Shown: positions 26,408 to 34,809 of the stretch, piece by piece
How the letters are laid out: the number at the start of each line of letters is the position of its first letter
Position numbering within the stretch: position 1 is the stretch's first letter
Assembly (NCBI RefSeq): GCF_943193015.1
Contig: NZ_CALPCM010000021.1
Span: 1 to 47,685, forward strand
Length of the DNA: 47,685 bases
Source: Hominisplanchenecus_A murintestinalis
Lineage (GTDB): Bacteria; Bacillota; Clostridia; Lachnospirales; Lachnospiraceae
Direction of reading: 5' to 3'
Position numbers and translations under genes: made by a program
The notes under the pieces: generated by a model
Told to the model about the DNA's origin: nothing
The model's input: the letters and a program-made list of their open reading frames with translations, nothing else
The model's database searches: none

Positions 26408-28279
26408 ATGAGTCTGAGCGAAGCACAATCACGGGCAGTCGCCCATGCCGAAGGACCCTGCATCTGCCTTGCAGGGCCCGGTTCCGGCAAAACCACCGTT
26501 ATTACACAGAGAATAAAATATCTGATAGAGCAGGGCGGCGTGCAGCCTTCCGGGATTTTGGTAATTACCTTTACAAAAGCTGCCGCTATTGAAATGAAGG
26601 AGCGCTTTGGAAGGCTGATGGGCGGGAAGCATCTGCCTGTCACGTTTGGGACTTTTCACGCTGTTTTTTTTAATATTTTGAAGAACGCATATCATTATAC
26701 GGGAGCGAATATTCTGCGGGAAGAGCAAAGATACCAGTTCCTGAAAGAAATCATCGGACGGATGGAGCTGGAGATAGAAGACGAGTCGGAATTTCTGTCT
26801 GGGATTACGGCGGAAATCAGTACGGTGAAAAATGACAGGGTGCCGCTGGAACATTATTATTCGGCGAACTGTTCTGAAGAGATTTTTCGGGAAATTTTTG
26901 AAAAGTACCAGCGGAAACTGATGGAGTCACGGCTTCTGGATTTTGATGATATGCTGGTTTATACTTATGAGCTTTTGCAGGAGAGGAAGGACATAAGGCA
27001 AGGCTGGCAGCAGCGCTTTCCATATATTTTAATTGACGAGTTTCAGGACATTAATCAGATTCAATATGACGTTATCCGTCTGCTGGCAGAGCCAAAAAAT
27101 AATTTATTTATCGTGGGAGATGACGACCAGTCTATCTATCGTTTCCGGGGAGCCAGACCGGAAATTATGTTGAATTTCGGGAAGGATTACCCAGAGGCAA
27201 AACTGGTGAAACTGGAGGAGAATTACCGTTCTACAGAGAATATTATCAAAGGTGCGGTGCGGGTGATTGAAAATAACACGATGCGTTATCCAAAGCAGAT
27301 TCATGGCGTTAAGGAAGCGGGAGAGCGTATTGAGGTTCATGGTTTTGTAAATCAGGCGCAGGAAAATACATATCTGGTAAATAAAGTGAAAGAATATCTG
27401 GACGGCGGTTACCGCCCGGAGGATATTGCGGTGCTGTTCCGTACAAATACCGGGGCGAGATTGATGGTGGGAAAATTCATGGAGTATAATATTCCTTTTC
27501 GTATGAGGGACATTTTGCCGAATATCTATGAGCACTGGATTGCCAAAGATTTGATGTCTTATATAAAAATGGCGATGGGGAGCCGGGAGAGGAAAGAGTT
27601 CCTTCGGATTATCAATCGTCCAAAACGTTATGTGAGCCGGGAATGCCTGGATAGTATGGAGATTTCTTTTGAGAATTTGAGGACATATTACAAGGATAAA
27701 GAATGGATGGAAGAGCGCGTCGATAAGCTGGAGTATGATTTGCGCTTGTTGGCTGGAATGACTCCGTTTGCAGCGGTAAATTTTATCCGCTGCGGAGTGG
27801 GATATGAGGAATATCTGGAAGAATATGCGCGTTACCGCAGGATGAAACCAGAGGAGCTTTATGACGTGCTGAACGAGCTTCAGGAGGCGGCGAAAAATTT
27901 CCATACATTTGAAGACTGGTTTTGCCATATAGAAGAGTATGCCGAAACACTGAAGCGTCAGGCAAAGGAGGAACAGAGGGAGAGCCATGCAGTAATTTTT
28001 ACGACGCTCCACAGCGCCAAAGGCCTGGAATTCCCGATTGTGTTTCTTGTAGATGCCAATGAGGGAAATATGCCCCATCGAAAAGCTGTCCTGGATGTGG
28101 ATATGCAGGAGGAAAGGAGAATGTTTTATGTGGGCATGACGCGTGCGAAGGAGCATCTGCATATTTATTATGCAAAAGAGAAATACGGAAAAACGCTGCA
28201 TCCGTCCAGGTTCGTAGAGGAACTTAAGAAGAACATTAAGAAAGGCCGGCCATATTCGGCACCATGCTTGCGGCGGTAA
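26408..28279 (+). CDS. UvrD/Rep-type superfamily 1A DNA helicase (short form)
   Basis: The product has 623 residues. The ATG at 26408 comes directly after the gltX stop; a GTG at 26393 is possible but its GGAGG is too close. Helicase motifs are in order: Walker A AGPGSGKTT (22-30), ITFTKAAAIEM, Walker B ILIDEFQDIN (D210, E211), VGDDDQSIYRFRGA, EENYRST, TLHSAKGLEFPIVFL and RRMFYVGMTRAKEHL. It unwinds DNA 3'-5' with ATP. It is about 100 residues shorter than PcrA/UvrD (about 720-740) and lacks their long C-terminal tail, so it is a paralogue and not pcrA itself. Likely role: repair or replication restart. Confidence 0.9.
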   Translation: MSLSEAQSRAVAHAEGPCICLAGPGSGKTTVITQRIKYLIEQGGVQPSGILVITFTKAAAIEMKERFGRLMGGKHLPVTFGTFHAVFFNILKNAYHYTGANILREEQRYQFLKEIIGRMELEIEDESEFLSGITAEISTVKNDRVPLEHYYSANCSEEIFREIFEKYQRKLMESRLLDFDDMLVYTYELLQERKDIRQGWQQRFPYILIDEFQDINQIQYDVIRLLAEPKNNLFIVGDDDQSIYRFRGARPEIMLNFGKDYPEAKLVKLEENYRSTENIIKGAVRVIENNTMRYPKQIHGVKEAGERIEVHGFVNQAQENTYLVNKVKEYLDGGYRPEDIAVLFRTNTGARLMVGKFMEYNIPFRMRDILPNIYEHWIAKDLMSYIKMAMGSRERKEFLRIINRPKRYVSRECLDSMEISFENLRTYYKDKEWMEERVDKLEYDLRLLAGMTPFAAVNFIRCGVGYEEYLEEYARYRRMKPEELYDVLNELQEAAKNFHTFEDWFCHIEEYAETLKRQAKEEQRESHAVIFTTLHSAKGLEFPIVFLVDANEGNMPHRKAVLDVDMQEERRMFYVGMTRAKEHLHIYYAKEKYGKTLHPSRFVEELKKNIKKGRPYSAPCLRR

Positions 28280-28285
28280 ACATTA

Positions 28286-28327
28286 TTGAAAAAAACTGTG
28301 GCGGAGAATCTTTTCTCCGCCACAGTT
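28286..28327 (-). terminator. Terminator of the DUF1292 gene, also facing the helicase 3' end
   Basis: A perfect 15-bp stem AACTGTGGCGGAGAA/TTCTCCGCCACAGTT (28294-28308 and 28313-28327) with a 4-nt loop. The T-run (seven T's) lies on the minus-strand side. On the plus strand the stem has no T-run, so it would only weakly stop the helicase transcript. Confidence 0.85.
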
Positions 28328-28352
28328 CATAGTGGTGCAAAGTGCAGAAAGC

Positions 28353-28712
28353 TTAGTCAAGCTCGTCCTCGCCTACAATTTCGTCAAATTCCTGGCTGTC
28401 CAGCAACTCATCAAAAGCGTCGGCAACGATATCATATTCTTCATCATCTTCAATGTTTTCAAGCTGTGGTTCGCCGTTCACTTCACTGAAGCGGTAAAGG
28501 AACACTTCGCCGTCTTCATTCTGTCCGTTCTCATTCAGAGGGAGGAGTGCGATGTACTCTTTGTCCCCGGCAGGGAAGATAGTAAGAACTGCACATTCCA
28601 GAGAAGAACCGTCATCCAGTGTCAAAGTTACGCTGGCGCCGCCTTCTACGGAGCCGCAGTCGCTTCCGCAGCATCCGCAATCGCCGCTGCAGCTGTTTTC
28701 AAATTCGCTCAT
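28353..28712 (-). CDS. DUF1292 domain protein
   Basis: The product has 119 residues, with GAGG before the ATG. A Cys-rich N-terminus (CSGDCGCCGSDCG, residues 7-20) is followed by the DUF1292 core: VTLTLDDGSSLECAVLTIFPAGDKEYIALLPL, then GEVFLYRFSEVNG and a very acidic C-terminus. DUF1292 proteins (YrzB-like) are small, widespread in Firmicutes and of unknown function. The Cys cluster could bind a metal; that is a guess. It is a single-gene unit with its own promoter and terminator. Confidence 0.85.
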   Translation of the reverse strand: MSEFENSCSGDCGCCGSDCGSVEGGASVTLTLDDGSSLECAVLTIFPAGDKEYIALLPLNENGQNEDGEVFLYRFSEVNGEPQLENIEDDEEYDIVADAFDELLDSQEFDEIVGEDELD

Positions 28713-28753
28713 CTTTCATACCTCGTATAAGTTTTTGTTAGTAGTACTATACT

Positions 28754-28782
28754 AATGTATCAGATAGAAGATAAGATTGCAA
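28754..28782 (-). promoter_or_regulatory. Promoter of the DUF1292 gene
   Basis: On the minus strand, TTGCAA (28777-28782), a 17-nt spacer and TACATT (28754-28759). Confidence 0.55.
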
Positions 28783-28879
28783 GCTATTTATAAGAATAGT
28801 TCTATCCATAAGCGCGGGATTGTGCTATACTTTTTCTATAAGATAATGAATGAATAGGGCAGACATGGAGGGCAGAATA

Positions 28880-29635
28880 ATGAAACTTATATCCTGGAAC
28901 GTGAATGGGCTGCGCGCCTGTGTACAAAAGGGATTTTTAGATTTTTTCAGGGAGGCAGATGCAGATATTTTCTGTATCCAGGAGACAAAACTTCAGGAAG
29001 GGCAGATTTCCCTGGAGTTGGAGGGATATGACCAGTATTGGAATTATGCAGTGAAGAAAGGGTATTCGGGAACGGCAGTGTTTACAAAAAGAAAACCACT
29101 GCATGTGGCATACGGCCTGGGGATAGAGGAACACGACCGGGAAGGGCGTGTAATTACTCTGGAATATCCCGGATTTTATCTGGTCACAGTTTACACACCG
29201 AATTCTCAGAATGAGCTGGCGCGTCTGGACTACAGAATGCGGTGGGAGACGGATTTCCTGTCTTATTTAAAAGGGCTTGAGCAGAAAAAGCCGGTGGTGT
29301 TCTGCGGTGATTTGAATGTAGCCCATCAGGAAATCGATTTGAAAAATCCTAAAACAAACCGAAAGAATGCAGGATTTACCGATGAGGAGCGACAGAAATT
29401 TACAGAGCTTTTACAGGAGGGATTTGTAGATACGTTCCGTTACTTTTATCCTGAGTTGGAAGGAATTTATTCGTGGTGGTCCTACCGTTTTCGGGCAAGA
29501 GAAAAGAATGCAGGGTGGCGTATTGACTATTTTTGCGCTTCAGAAATATTGAAAGACAAGCTGGTAGATGCGAAAATCCATACAGAGGTATTTGGTTCCG
29601 ATCATTGCCCGGTAGAGCTTTTGTTAGAGGAATAA
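28880..29635 (+). CDS. xth: Exodeoxyribonuclease III (AP endonuclease)
   Basis: The product has 251 residues, starting at the ATG at 28880 with GGAGGG upstream; an in-frame ATG at 28850 is less likely. All EEP-fold motifs are seen: SWNVNGLRA, IQETKLQ with the metal-binding Glu, YSGTAVF, VYTPNSQNE, CGDLNVAH with the catalytic Asp, WWSYR, WRIDYFCAS and the final GSDHCPVEL. It cleaves abasic sites in base-excision repair and has 3'-5' exonuclease activity. It begins an apparent run of same-strand genes (xth, GH13, DUF5662, MATE) with gaps of 17 bp or less. Confidence 0.95.
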   Translation: MKLISWNVNGLRACVQKGFLDFFREADADIFCIQETKLQEGQISLELEGYDQYWNYAVKKGYSGTAVFTKRKPLHVAYGLGIEEHDREGRVITLEYPGFYLVTVYTPNSQNELARLDYRMRWETDFLSYLKGLEQKKPVVFCGDLNVAHQEIDLKNPKTNRKNAGFTDEERQKFTELLQEGFVDTFRYFYPELEGIYSWWSYRFRAREKNAGWRIDYFCASEILKDKLVDAKIHTEVFGSDHCPVELLLEE

Positions 29636-29651
29636 TGGGGAAAGGACGGGG

Positions 29652-31574
29652 ATGGCTATGAAGAGAGAGATAATAGAAGAGGCTTGTGGGACAATAGGCA
29701 GACTGGGAGCAGTGAAAGAACAGGGAGGTATTGTTTTTCGCGTTACATTAGATGAGGCAGAAGATGCATATCTCGTACTTTATAAAAAAGGAACAGATGA
29801 GATTACCGGTGAGTTTCCGCTGAAGGATAAACGGGTGATGGGGAAGCTTTATGGTATAAAGCTCCGCAATCTGGATGCACGCAGGTACGAATATAACTAC
29901 CGGATTGGAAAGAAGATTGTCCAGGATCCTTATGCCGTAATCGTGCGGGGAAGGGATAAGTTTGGGAAAGCTGTTTCAAATGAGGATGGGCATCAGATAC
30001 GGTGTGGATTTGCCTTTCACACATATAACTGGAAGGATGATGCTCCTTTGGGGATACCGTACGAGGATGCTGTCATGTACTGCCTGCATGTCCGGGGGTT
30101 TACAATGCAGCCTGGCTCTAAGGTGCGTCATAGAGGAACATTCTGCGGTGTTGCAGAAAAAGCAGGATATTTGAAAGAGCTGGGGATTAATCAGGTGCTG
30201 CTGATGCCGGCTTATGAATTTAGTGAAACTATGGAGTGCCATCCGGAAAAGCTGAACTTTTGGGGCTATGTGAAGGGCAGTTATTTTGCGCCGAAAGCTT
30301 CCTATGCGGCTGGGCATAGTCCCGTTGATGAAATGAAAGATATGGTATATGAGCTGCACCAGCAGGGAATAGAGGTGCTGATGGATTTCTATTTCACCCA
30401 GGATATGGATTTCCGGACGGCGGCTGACTGTCTGATTTACTGGACAAGGGAATATCATATTGATGGCTTTCATATTGTGGGGAATGACGGGCTTGCGAAG
30501 ATGCTTGCGAAGGATCCGCTGCTTGCCGGAATAAAGCTTTTGGGTGAACATTTTCCGCAGGAGGAAGCCCGGCGGGACAAAAAAACGCCTTTTATCAGGA
30601 ATCTGGGAGAATATAACACGGGATTTATGGAGGATATGCGGGGACTTCTGAAAGGTGACGAAGGGCAGTTGGAAGCGTTTACATACAGGCTCAGGCGGAA
30701 CCCGGAAGCTTTTGGGGTAATCAATTATATTGCAGGGCATGACGGATTTACCATGATGGATTTAGTTTCCTATAGTGAGAAACATAATGAAGAAAATGGA
30801 GAGCAGAACCATGATGGACCAGACCGGAATATCAGCTGGAACTGTGGAGAGGAAGGGCCGACACGTAAGAAAAAGATTCTGGAGCTCAGGAACCGGCAGA
30901 TAAGGAATGCTTTCCTGATGCTTCTTCTTGCCGGAGGCACGCCGCTGATTCAGGCGGGGGATGAGTTTGGGAATTCCCAGAAAGGGAACAATAACCCTTA
31001 CTGTCTGGATAATGAGGTTTCCTGGACAGACTGGCGGGCAGCGAAGAAGAATGAAGCGCTGACGGGTTTTGTGCGTAACGTGATTGCGTTTCGCAAACGC
31101 CATAAAATTTTACATATGCCTCGGGAGTTAAAGCTCATAGATACCCTGTTCTGCGGCTATCCGGAGATTTCTTATCACAGCAACCGCGCATGGTATGTGG
31201 AGTTTGAGAGTTATAACAGGGAAATCGGCATCTTGTACTGCGGGGAATATGCAGGTGAGGAAGAGTTTATCTATGTGGCTTATAATCTGCACTGGAAAGA
31301 AAATGAATTTGCGCTTCCGAACCTGCCAGACGGCATGGGATGGTATGTGGCGATTGACAGTGCCTGCGGCGTATATCAGGAAGGAGAGGAGCCGGTATAT
31401 ACAGGAGACAGGATACTTACAGTTCCGGCGAGAACAGTGAAAGTTTTGATTGGGAGAGGAAAGGAAAATGTTAAGAAGGATAATCGGACATTTTGCAACG
31501 ATAACAAAACACAAAATACTGGTGATGAAAGGGTGTTTTCACATAGGGCTTTACCGTCAGGGGCTTCTTCATGA
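29652..31574 (+). CDS. GH13 debranching-enzyme homologue with a degenerate active site
   Basis: The product has 640 residues. An N-terminal beta-sandwich (CBM48-like, 15-115) precedes an alpha-amylase barrel resembling isoamylase/pullulanase/GlgX. Landmarks: YCLHVRGFTMQPGSK, NYIAGHDGFTMMDLVSY (D364), LLLAGGTPLIQAGDEFGNSQKGNNNPYCLDNEVSWTDW. Key residues are lost. Region I reads DFYFTQ (245-250) instead of D-V-V-F-N-H. Region II reads DGFHIVGND (271-279), so the catalytic nucleophile Asp is Val276 and the preceding Arg is His274. E299 may stand for the acid/base. The protein is therefore probably not a normal glycosidase; it may bind or sense glycogen-like glucans. The open frame is otherwise clean. 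Its last 36 codons overlap the next gene and look like unconstrained tail. Confidence 0.82.
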   Translation: MAMKREIIEEACGTIGRLGAVKEQGGIVFRVTLDEAEDAYLVLYKKGTDEITGEFPLKDKRVMGKLYGIKLRNLDARRYEYNYRIGKKIVQDPYAVIVRGRDKFGKAVSNEDGHQIRCGFAFHTYNWKDDAPLGIPYEDAVMYCLHVRGFTMQPGSKVRHRGTFCGVAEKAGYLKELGINQVLLMPAYEFSETMECHPEKLNFWGYVKGSYFAPKASYAAGHSPVDEMKDMVYELHQQGIEVLMDFYFTQDMDFRTAADCLIYWTREYHIDGFHIVGNDGLAKMLAKDPLLAGIKLLGEHFPQEEARRDKKTPFIRNLGEYNTGFMEDMRGLLKGDEGQLEAFTYRLRRNPEAFGVINYIAGHDGFTMMDLVSYSEKHNEENGEQNHDGPDRNISWNCGEEGPTRKKKILELRNRQIRNAFLMLLLAGGTPLIQAGDEFGNSQKGNNNPYCLDNEVSWTDWRAAKKNEALTGFVRNVIAFRKRHKILHMPRELKLIDTLFCGYPEISYHSNRAWYVEFESYNREIGILYCGEYAGEEEFIYVAYNLHWKENEFALPNLPDGMGWYVAIDSACGVYQEGEEPVYTGDRILTVPARTVKVLIGRGKENVKKDNRTFCNDNKTQNTGDERVFSHRALPSGASS

Positions 31575-32019
31575 CTTGTCAAAGTATTCTCCGACAGAGT
31601 TCTTGGTTGGCTGCCGTTATTACCAGGGCAGCCGCAGTCCCAATAATGCGGAACGGGAAGTCTATGGATATTCCCAGGCATGGCTGCACCATAAGGGGAG
31701 GAATAAACACCATTTTGAATACTGGACAGATTATACCCTGGAGCAGAATGCAGTGCCGATGGCAGGCGTGAAAATGCCGAGAAAATACGTAGCCGAGATG
31801 CTGATGGACAGGATAGCTGCCTCAAAAGTATATAATGGGGCGGCATATACGGACAGCTTTCCGCTGGCATATTATCTGAAGGGAAAAAACCATTATTTAA
31901 TGCACCCGGATACGGCAAAAGAGCTGGAAGGGCTGTTGCGGATTTTAGATAAAAAAGGGGAAGCTGCGCTTTATCGGTTTGTAAGGACGAGATACTTGAA
32001 AGCAAAGTGGGACAGATAG
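31468..32019 (+). CDS. DUF5662 family protein
   Basis: The product has 183 residues. The ATG at 31468 follows GAGGAAAGGAAA. It begins inside the GH13 gene, giving a 107-nt overlap in a different frame. The overlap is credible because the first residues carry the family's conserved pattern: ITKHKILVMKGCF and GLLHDLSKYSPTEF (H35, D36, S38, K39). A second His cluster follows (AWLHHKGRNKHHFEYW, 71-86). The HD plus HH-x(5)-HH arrangement looks like a metal-dependent phosphohydrolase-type site, but no function is established. Such genes are frequent single-copy accessory genes in gut Clostridia and their phages. Confidence 0.83.
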   Translation: MLRRIIGHFATITKHKILVMKGCFHIGLYRQGLLHDLSKYSPTEFLVGCRYYQGSRSPNNAEREVYGYSQAWLHHKGRNKHHFEYWTDYTLEQNAVPMAGVKMPRKYVAEMLMDRIAASKVYNGAAYTDSFPLAYYLKGKNHYLMHPDTAKELEGLLRILDKKGEAALYRFVRTRYLKAKWDR

Positions 32020-32031
32020 CGGAGAGAGTTT

Positions 32032-33417
32032 ATGAGCGCATTAAAATTACAAAAGGACCTGACTGCCGGGCCAATTACAAGGACGATACTTGGTTTTGCA
32101 TTTCCTATGATTTTAGGAAATCTTCTGCAGCAGCTTTATAACATTGCAGATACCTTAATTGTAGGGCAGTTTTTGGGAGCGGACGCGCTGGCGGCGGTCG
32201 GCTCTTCCTATACGCTTATGACATTTTTGACATCTATACTTTTAGGGTTGTGCATGGGAAGCGGGGCAGTATTTTCTATTCGGAGTGGGGAGAAAGATGA
32301 AGAGGGGCTTCAGGCGGGAATTTTGCATTCGTTTTTGATGGTTGGGGCTCTGGCTTTGGCGCTGAATGCGGCAGTGTTCTTTCTGATAGATCCGATTCTT
32401 TATTTTTTGAGGGTTCCGGATGACATTTATGGGATGATGAGGGAGTACCTGTGGATTATCTTTTTTGGGATTTTTGCTACGTTCCTCTATAATTTTTTTG
32501 CATCCCTTCTGCGAGCGGTGGGAGATTCTGTAACGCCGCTGCTTTTTCTGGGTGTGTGCGCGGCGCTGAATATCCTTTTGGATCTTTTGTTTGTGATAAA
32601 ATTTCACTGGGGCGTTGGCGGTGCGGCAGCAGCAACGGTGGCGGCCCAGTTTGTGTCGGGAGCAGGGCTTTTGTGTTACACATGGGTGAGGCACCCAAAG
32701 TATCGTATTCTTCCGGGAAAAATGCAATTAAAGCGCGATATATTCTGTGAGATTGCCAGATTTTCGCTTTTGACCTGCCTGCAGCAATCGGTGATGAATT
32801 TGGGGATTCTGATGGTTCAGGGGTTGGTGAATAGCTTTGGAACCGTGGTGATGGCGGCATTTGCTGCGGCAGTGAAGATTGACTCCTTCGCTTATATGCC
32901 GGTACAGGATTTCGGAAATGCATTTTCTACTTTTGCAGCACAAAATTTCGGGGCAAAGAAGACGGAACGTATCCGGGCAGGTATAAAAAGCGCGGTGGTA
33001 TGTTCCGTACTGTTCTGCCTGGCTGTCAGCCTGGTTGTATGGGTGTTTGCTGAACAGCTGATGCTTCTTTTTGTAAAACGGGAGGAAGTTCAGATTCTTG
33101 AAATTGGGGTACAATATTTGCGTATAGAAGGAGCATTTTACTGGGGTATCGGATGTCTTTTCCTGCTTTATGGTTTCTACCGGGCGGTGGAACGCCCGGG
33201 GATGTCAGTGGTATTGACTGTGGTTTCACTGGGAACAAGGGTAGCGCTGGCGTATGTTCTTTCCGCGCTGCCTGCGCTTGGGGCATCAGGCATTTGGTGG
33301 TCTGTCCCTATTGGCTGGGTTTTGGCAGACGTGACCGGACTGGTATACTATAAAATACATAGACGCAGCCTGTTAAATGATTGTTTGGCGGATGATGGTG
33401 TGGAAGACGACAGCTGA
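32032..33417 (+). CDS. MATE family multidrug/toxin efflux transporter
   Basis: The product has 461 residues, 12 bp after DUF5662, with GGAGAG before the ATG. It shows twelve hydrophobic segments and the MATE opening GPITRTILGFAFPMILGNLLQQLYNIADTLIVGQFLGADALAAVGSS, repeated in outline from about residue 235 (ARFSLLTCLQQSVMNLGILMVQGLVNSFG). MATE proteins export cationic drugs or metabolites using a Na+ or H+ gradient. The substrate is not predictable. It is the last gene of the xth-led run; the trpS promoter begins directly after its stop. Confidence 0.92.
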   Translation: MSALKLQKDLTAGPITRTILGFAFPMILGNLLQQLYNIADTLIVGQFLGADALAAVGSSYTLMTFLTSILLGLCMGSGAVFSIRSGEKDEEGLQAGILHSFLMVGALALALNAAVFFLIDPILYFLRVPDDIYGMMREYLWIIFFGIFATFLYNFFASLLRAVGDSVTPLLFLGVCAALNILLDLLFVIKFHWGVGGAAAATVAAQFVSGAGLLCYTWVRHPKYRILPGKMQLKRDIFCEIARFSLLTCLQQSVMNLGILMVQGLVNSFGTVVMAAFAAAVKIDSFAYMPVQDFGNAFSTFAAQNFGAKKTERIRAGIKSAVVCSVLFCLAVSLVVWVFAEQLMLLFVKREEVQILEIGVQYLRIEGAFYWGIGCLFLLYGFYRAVERPGMSVVLTVVSLGTRVALAYVLSALPALGASGIWWSVPIGWVLADVTGLVYYKIHRRSLLNDCLADDGVEDDS

Positions 33418-33418
33418 A

Positions 33419-33447
33419 TTGACTTTCCGAAGGGCAGATGATAAAAT
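33419..33447 (+). promoter_or_regulatory. Promoter of trpS
   Basis: TTGACT (33419-33424), a 17-nt spacer and TAAAAT (33442-33447). The leader is about 85 nt, with no T-box motifs. Confidence 0.7.
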
Positions 33448-33539
33448 AAGAATAATTTGGCGTATGTCTCTAAGATGTAATAGTGGAGGAATGGAACAGT
33501 TACGCTGCTTTCAGGAAAAATATGGAGGAAAGAACAGAG

Positions 33540-34544
33540 ATGATTAATGATAAGAAGGTATTGTTCAGTGGAATGCAGGCGACAGGGAACTTGACGCTTG
33601 GGAATTATTTGGGAGCATTGAAGAACTGGGTGTCTTTGAGTGATGAGTATGAGTGTTTTTATAGCGTCGTGGATTTACATTCCATTACTGTGCGCCAGGA
33701 TGCCGCGGTGCTTAGGAAACGCGCCCGTGCGCTTCTGACACTGTATATAGCGGCAGGGCTTGACCCGGAGAAAAACTGTATTTATTATCAGTCCCATGTG
33801 TCGGGACATGCAGAGCTTTCCTGGATCCTAAATTGTTTTACTTACATGGGAGAATTGAACCGCATGACGCAGTTTAAGGATAAGGCTGCAAAACATGCGG
33901 ACAATATCAATGCGGGTCTGTTTACATATCCCGTTTTAATGGCGGCAGATATTTTGCTTTATCAGGCGGATGTGGTTCCGGTAGGGATTGACCAGATGCA
34001 GCATCTGGAGCTTACACGGGATATTGCACAGAGGTTTAATAATATTTATGGAGACGTATTTACGATTCCTGAAGCTTATATCGGAAAGACAGGGGCGAAA
34101 GTTATGAGCCTGCAGGAGCCGTCTAAAAAAATGTCGAAGTCAGATGAAAATCCAAATGCCAGCATTTACCTGACAGATGATGCAGATACGATTATGAGGA
34201 AGTGTAAACGCGCGGTAACAGATTCAGAAGCACAGATTTTGTATCGTGATGAACAGCCGGGAGTGAAAAACCTGCTGAATATTTACTGCGCCTGTACTGG
34301 GAAAACACCAGATGAAGCCGTGCGCGAGTTTGACGGCAAGGGATATGGGGAGCTAAAACCTGCAGTAGGCGAGGCGGTTGTATCCGTACTGAGACCAATC
34401 CAGGAGCGGATAGCAGAGTTGGAGAAGGATAAGGCATATATTGATTCTGTGATTAAGAATAATGCAGAGAAGGCAAATTATTATGCAATGAAGACGCTCA
34501 GGAAGGTACAGAGAAAAGTAGGTTTTCCGGACAGAATCCGGTAA
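33540..34544 (+). CDS. trpS: Tryptophanyl-tRNA synthetase
   Basis: The product has 334 residues. The ATG at 33540 has GGAGGAAAG upstream and gives the standard N-terminus; the open frame begins 19 codons earlier without support. It is a class I synthetase with GMQATGNLTLGNYLGAL (HIGH-type, T19-N22) and KKMSKSDEN (KMSKS, 197-201). GIDQMQHLELTRDIAQRFN is the tRNA/Trp-site helix. It is a single-gene unit with its own promoter and a short terminator. Confidence 0.95.
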   Translation: MINDKKVLFSGMQATGNLTLGNYLGALKNWVSLSDEYECFYSVVDLHSITVRQDAAVLRKRARALLTLYIAAGLDPEKNCIYYQSHVSGHAELSWILNCFTYMGELNRMTQFKDKAAKHADNINAGLFTYPVLMAADILLYQADVVPVGIDQMQHLELTRDIAQRFNNIYGDVFTIPEAYIGKTGAKVMSLQEPSKKMSKSDENPNASIYLTDDADTIMRKCKRAVTDSEAQILYRDEQPGVKNLLNIYCACTGKTPDEAVREFDGKGYGELKPAVGEAVVSVLRPIQERIAELEKDKAYIDSVIKNNAEKANYYAMKTLRKVQRKVGFPDRIR

Positions 34545-34604
34545 AGCAGCTGCGTGGCTTGGCGGAGCTGAAATACAGTATAGAACATTAGTCAGGGGAA
34601 GCAT

Positions 34605-34632
34605 AGGAAACTGTGTTTCCTCTTCATTTTTT
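34605..34632 (+). terminator. Terminator of trpS
   Basis: AGGAAAC/GTTTCCT, a 7-bp stem with a 3-nt loop, followed by CTTCATTTTTT. The stem is weak but the T-run is good. Confidence 0.55.
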
Positions 34633-34690
34633 GAAAATACAAGGAATTGCACATATAGTTGTAGAAATTTTCTGTTCTGTTACTGAAAGT

Positions 34691-34710
34691 TCTTAAGAAA
34701 TCTTAAATTT
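34691..34710. promoter_or_regulatory. Tandem TCTTAA half-sites, candidate response-regulator box
   Basis: TCTTAAGAAA and TCTTAAATTT lie head to tail with a period of 10 bp, 12 bp upstream of the -35 element at 34723. Helically phased direct repeats near a -35 are typical of OmpR/PhoB-type regulators. Which regulator is unknown. Confidence 0.4.
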
Positions 34711-34722
34711 GCGTATAGTGTC

Positions 34723-34751
34723 TTGTGGTTTCTTTGTGTTTTAAGTATAAT
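34723..34751 (+). promoter_or_regulatory. Promoter of the repeat surface protein
   Basis: TTGTGG (34723-34728), a 17-nt spacer and a perfect TATAAT (34746-34751). Confidence 0.65.
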
Positions 34752-34809
34752 AAGGATAACAAGAGACACAGTGGGTTAAGATGTTAATGAATGGAGAGAA
34801 GGTGTTTTT

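Noticed and set aside
27104..28201. Long 365-codon minus-strand ORF opposite the helicase
   Set aside because: The helicase has every family motif in frame; the antisense frame has His/Ile/Phe-rich composition typical of a shadow and no start signals.
33448..33539. T-box leader for trpS
   Set aside because: The leader is only about 85 nt and lacks the conserved T-box motif and terminator.
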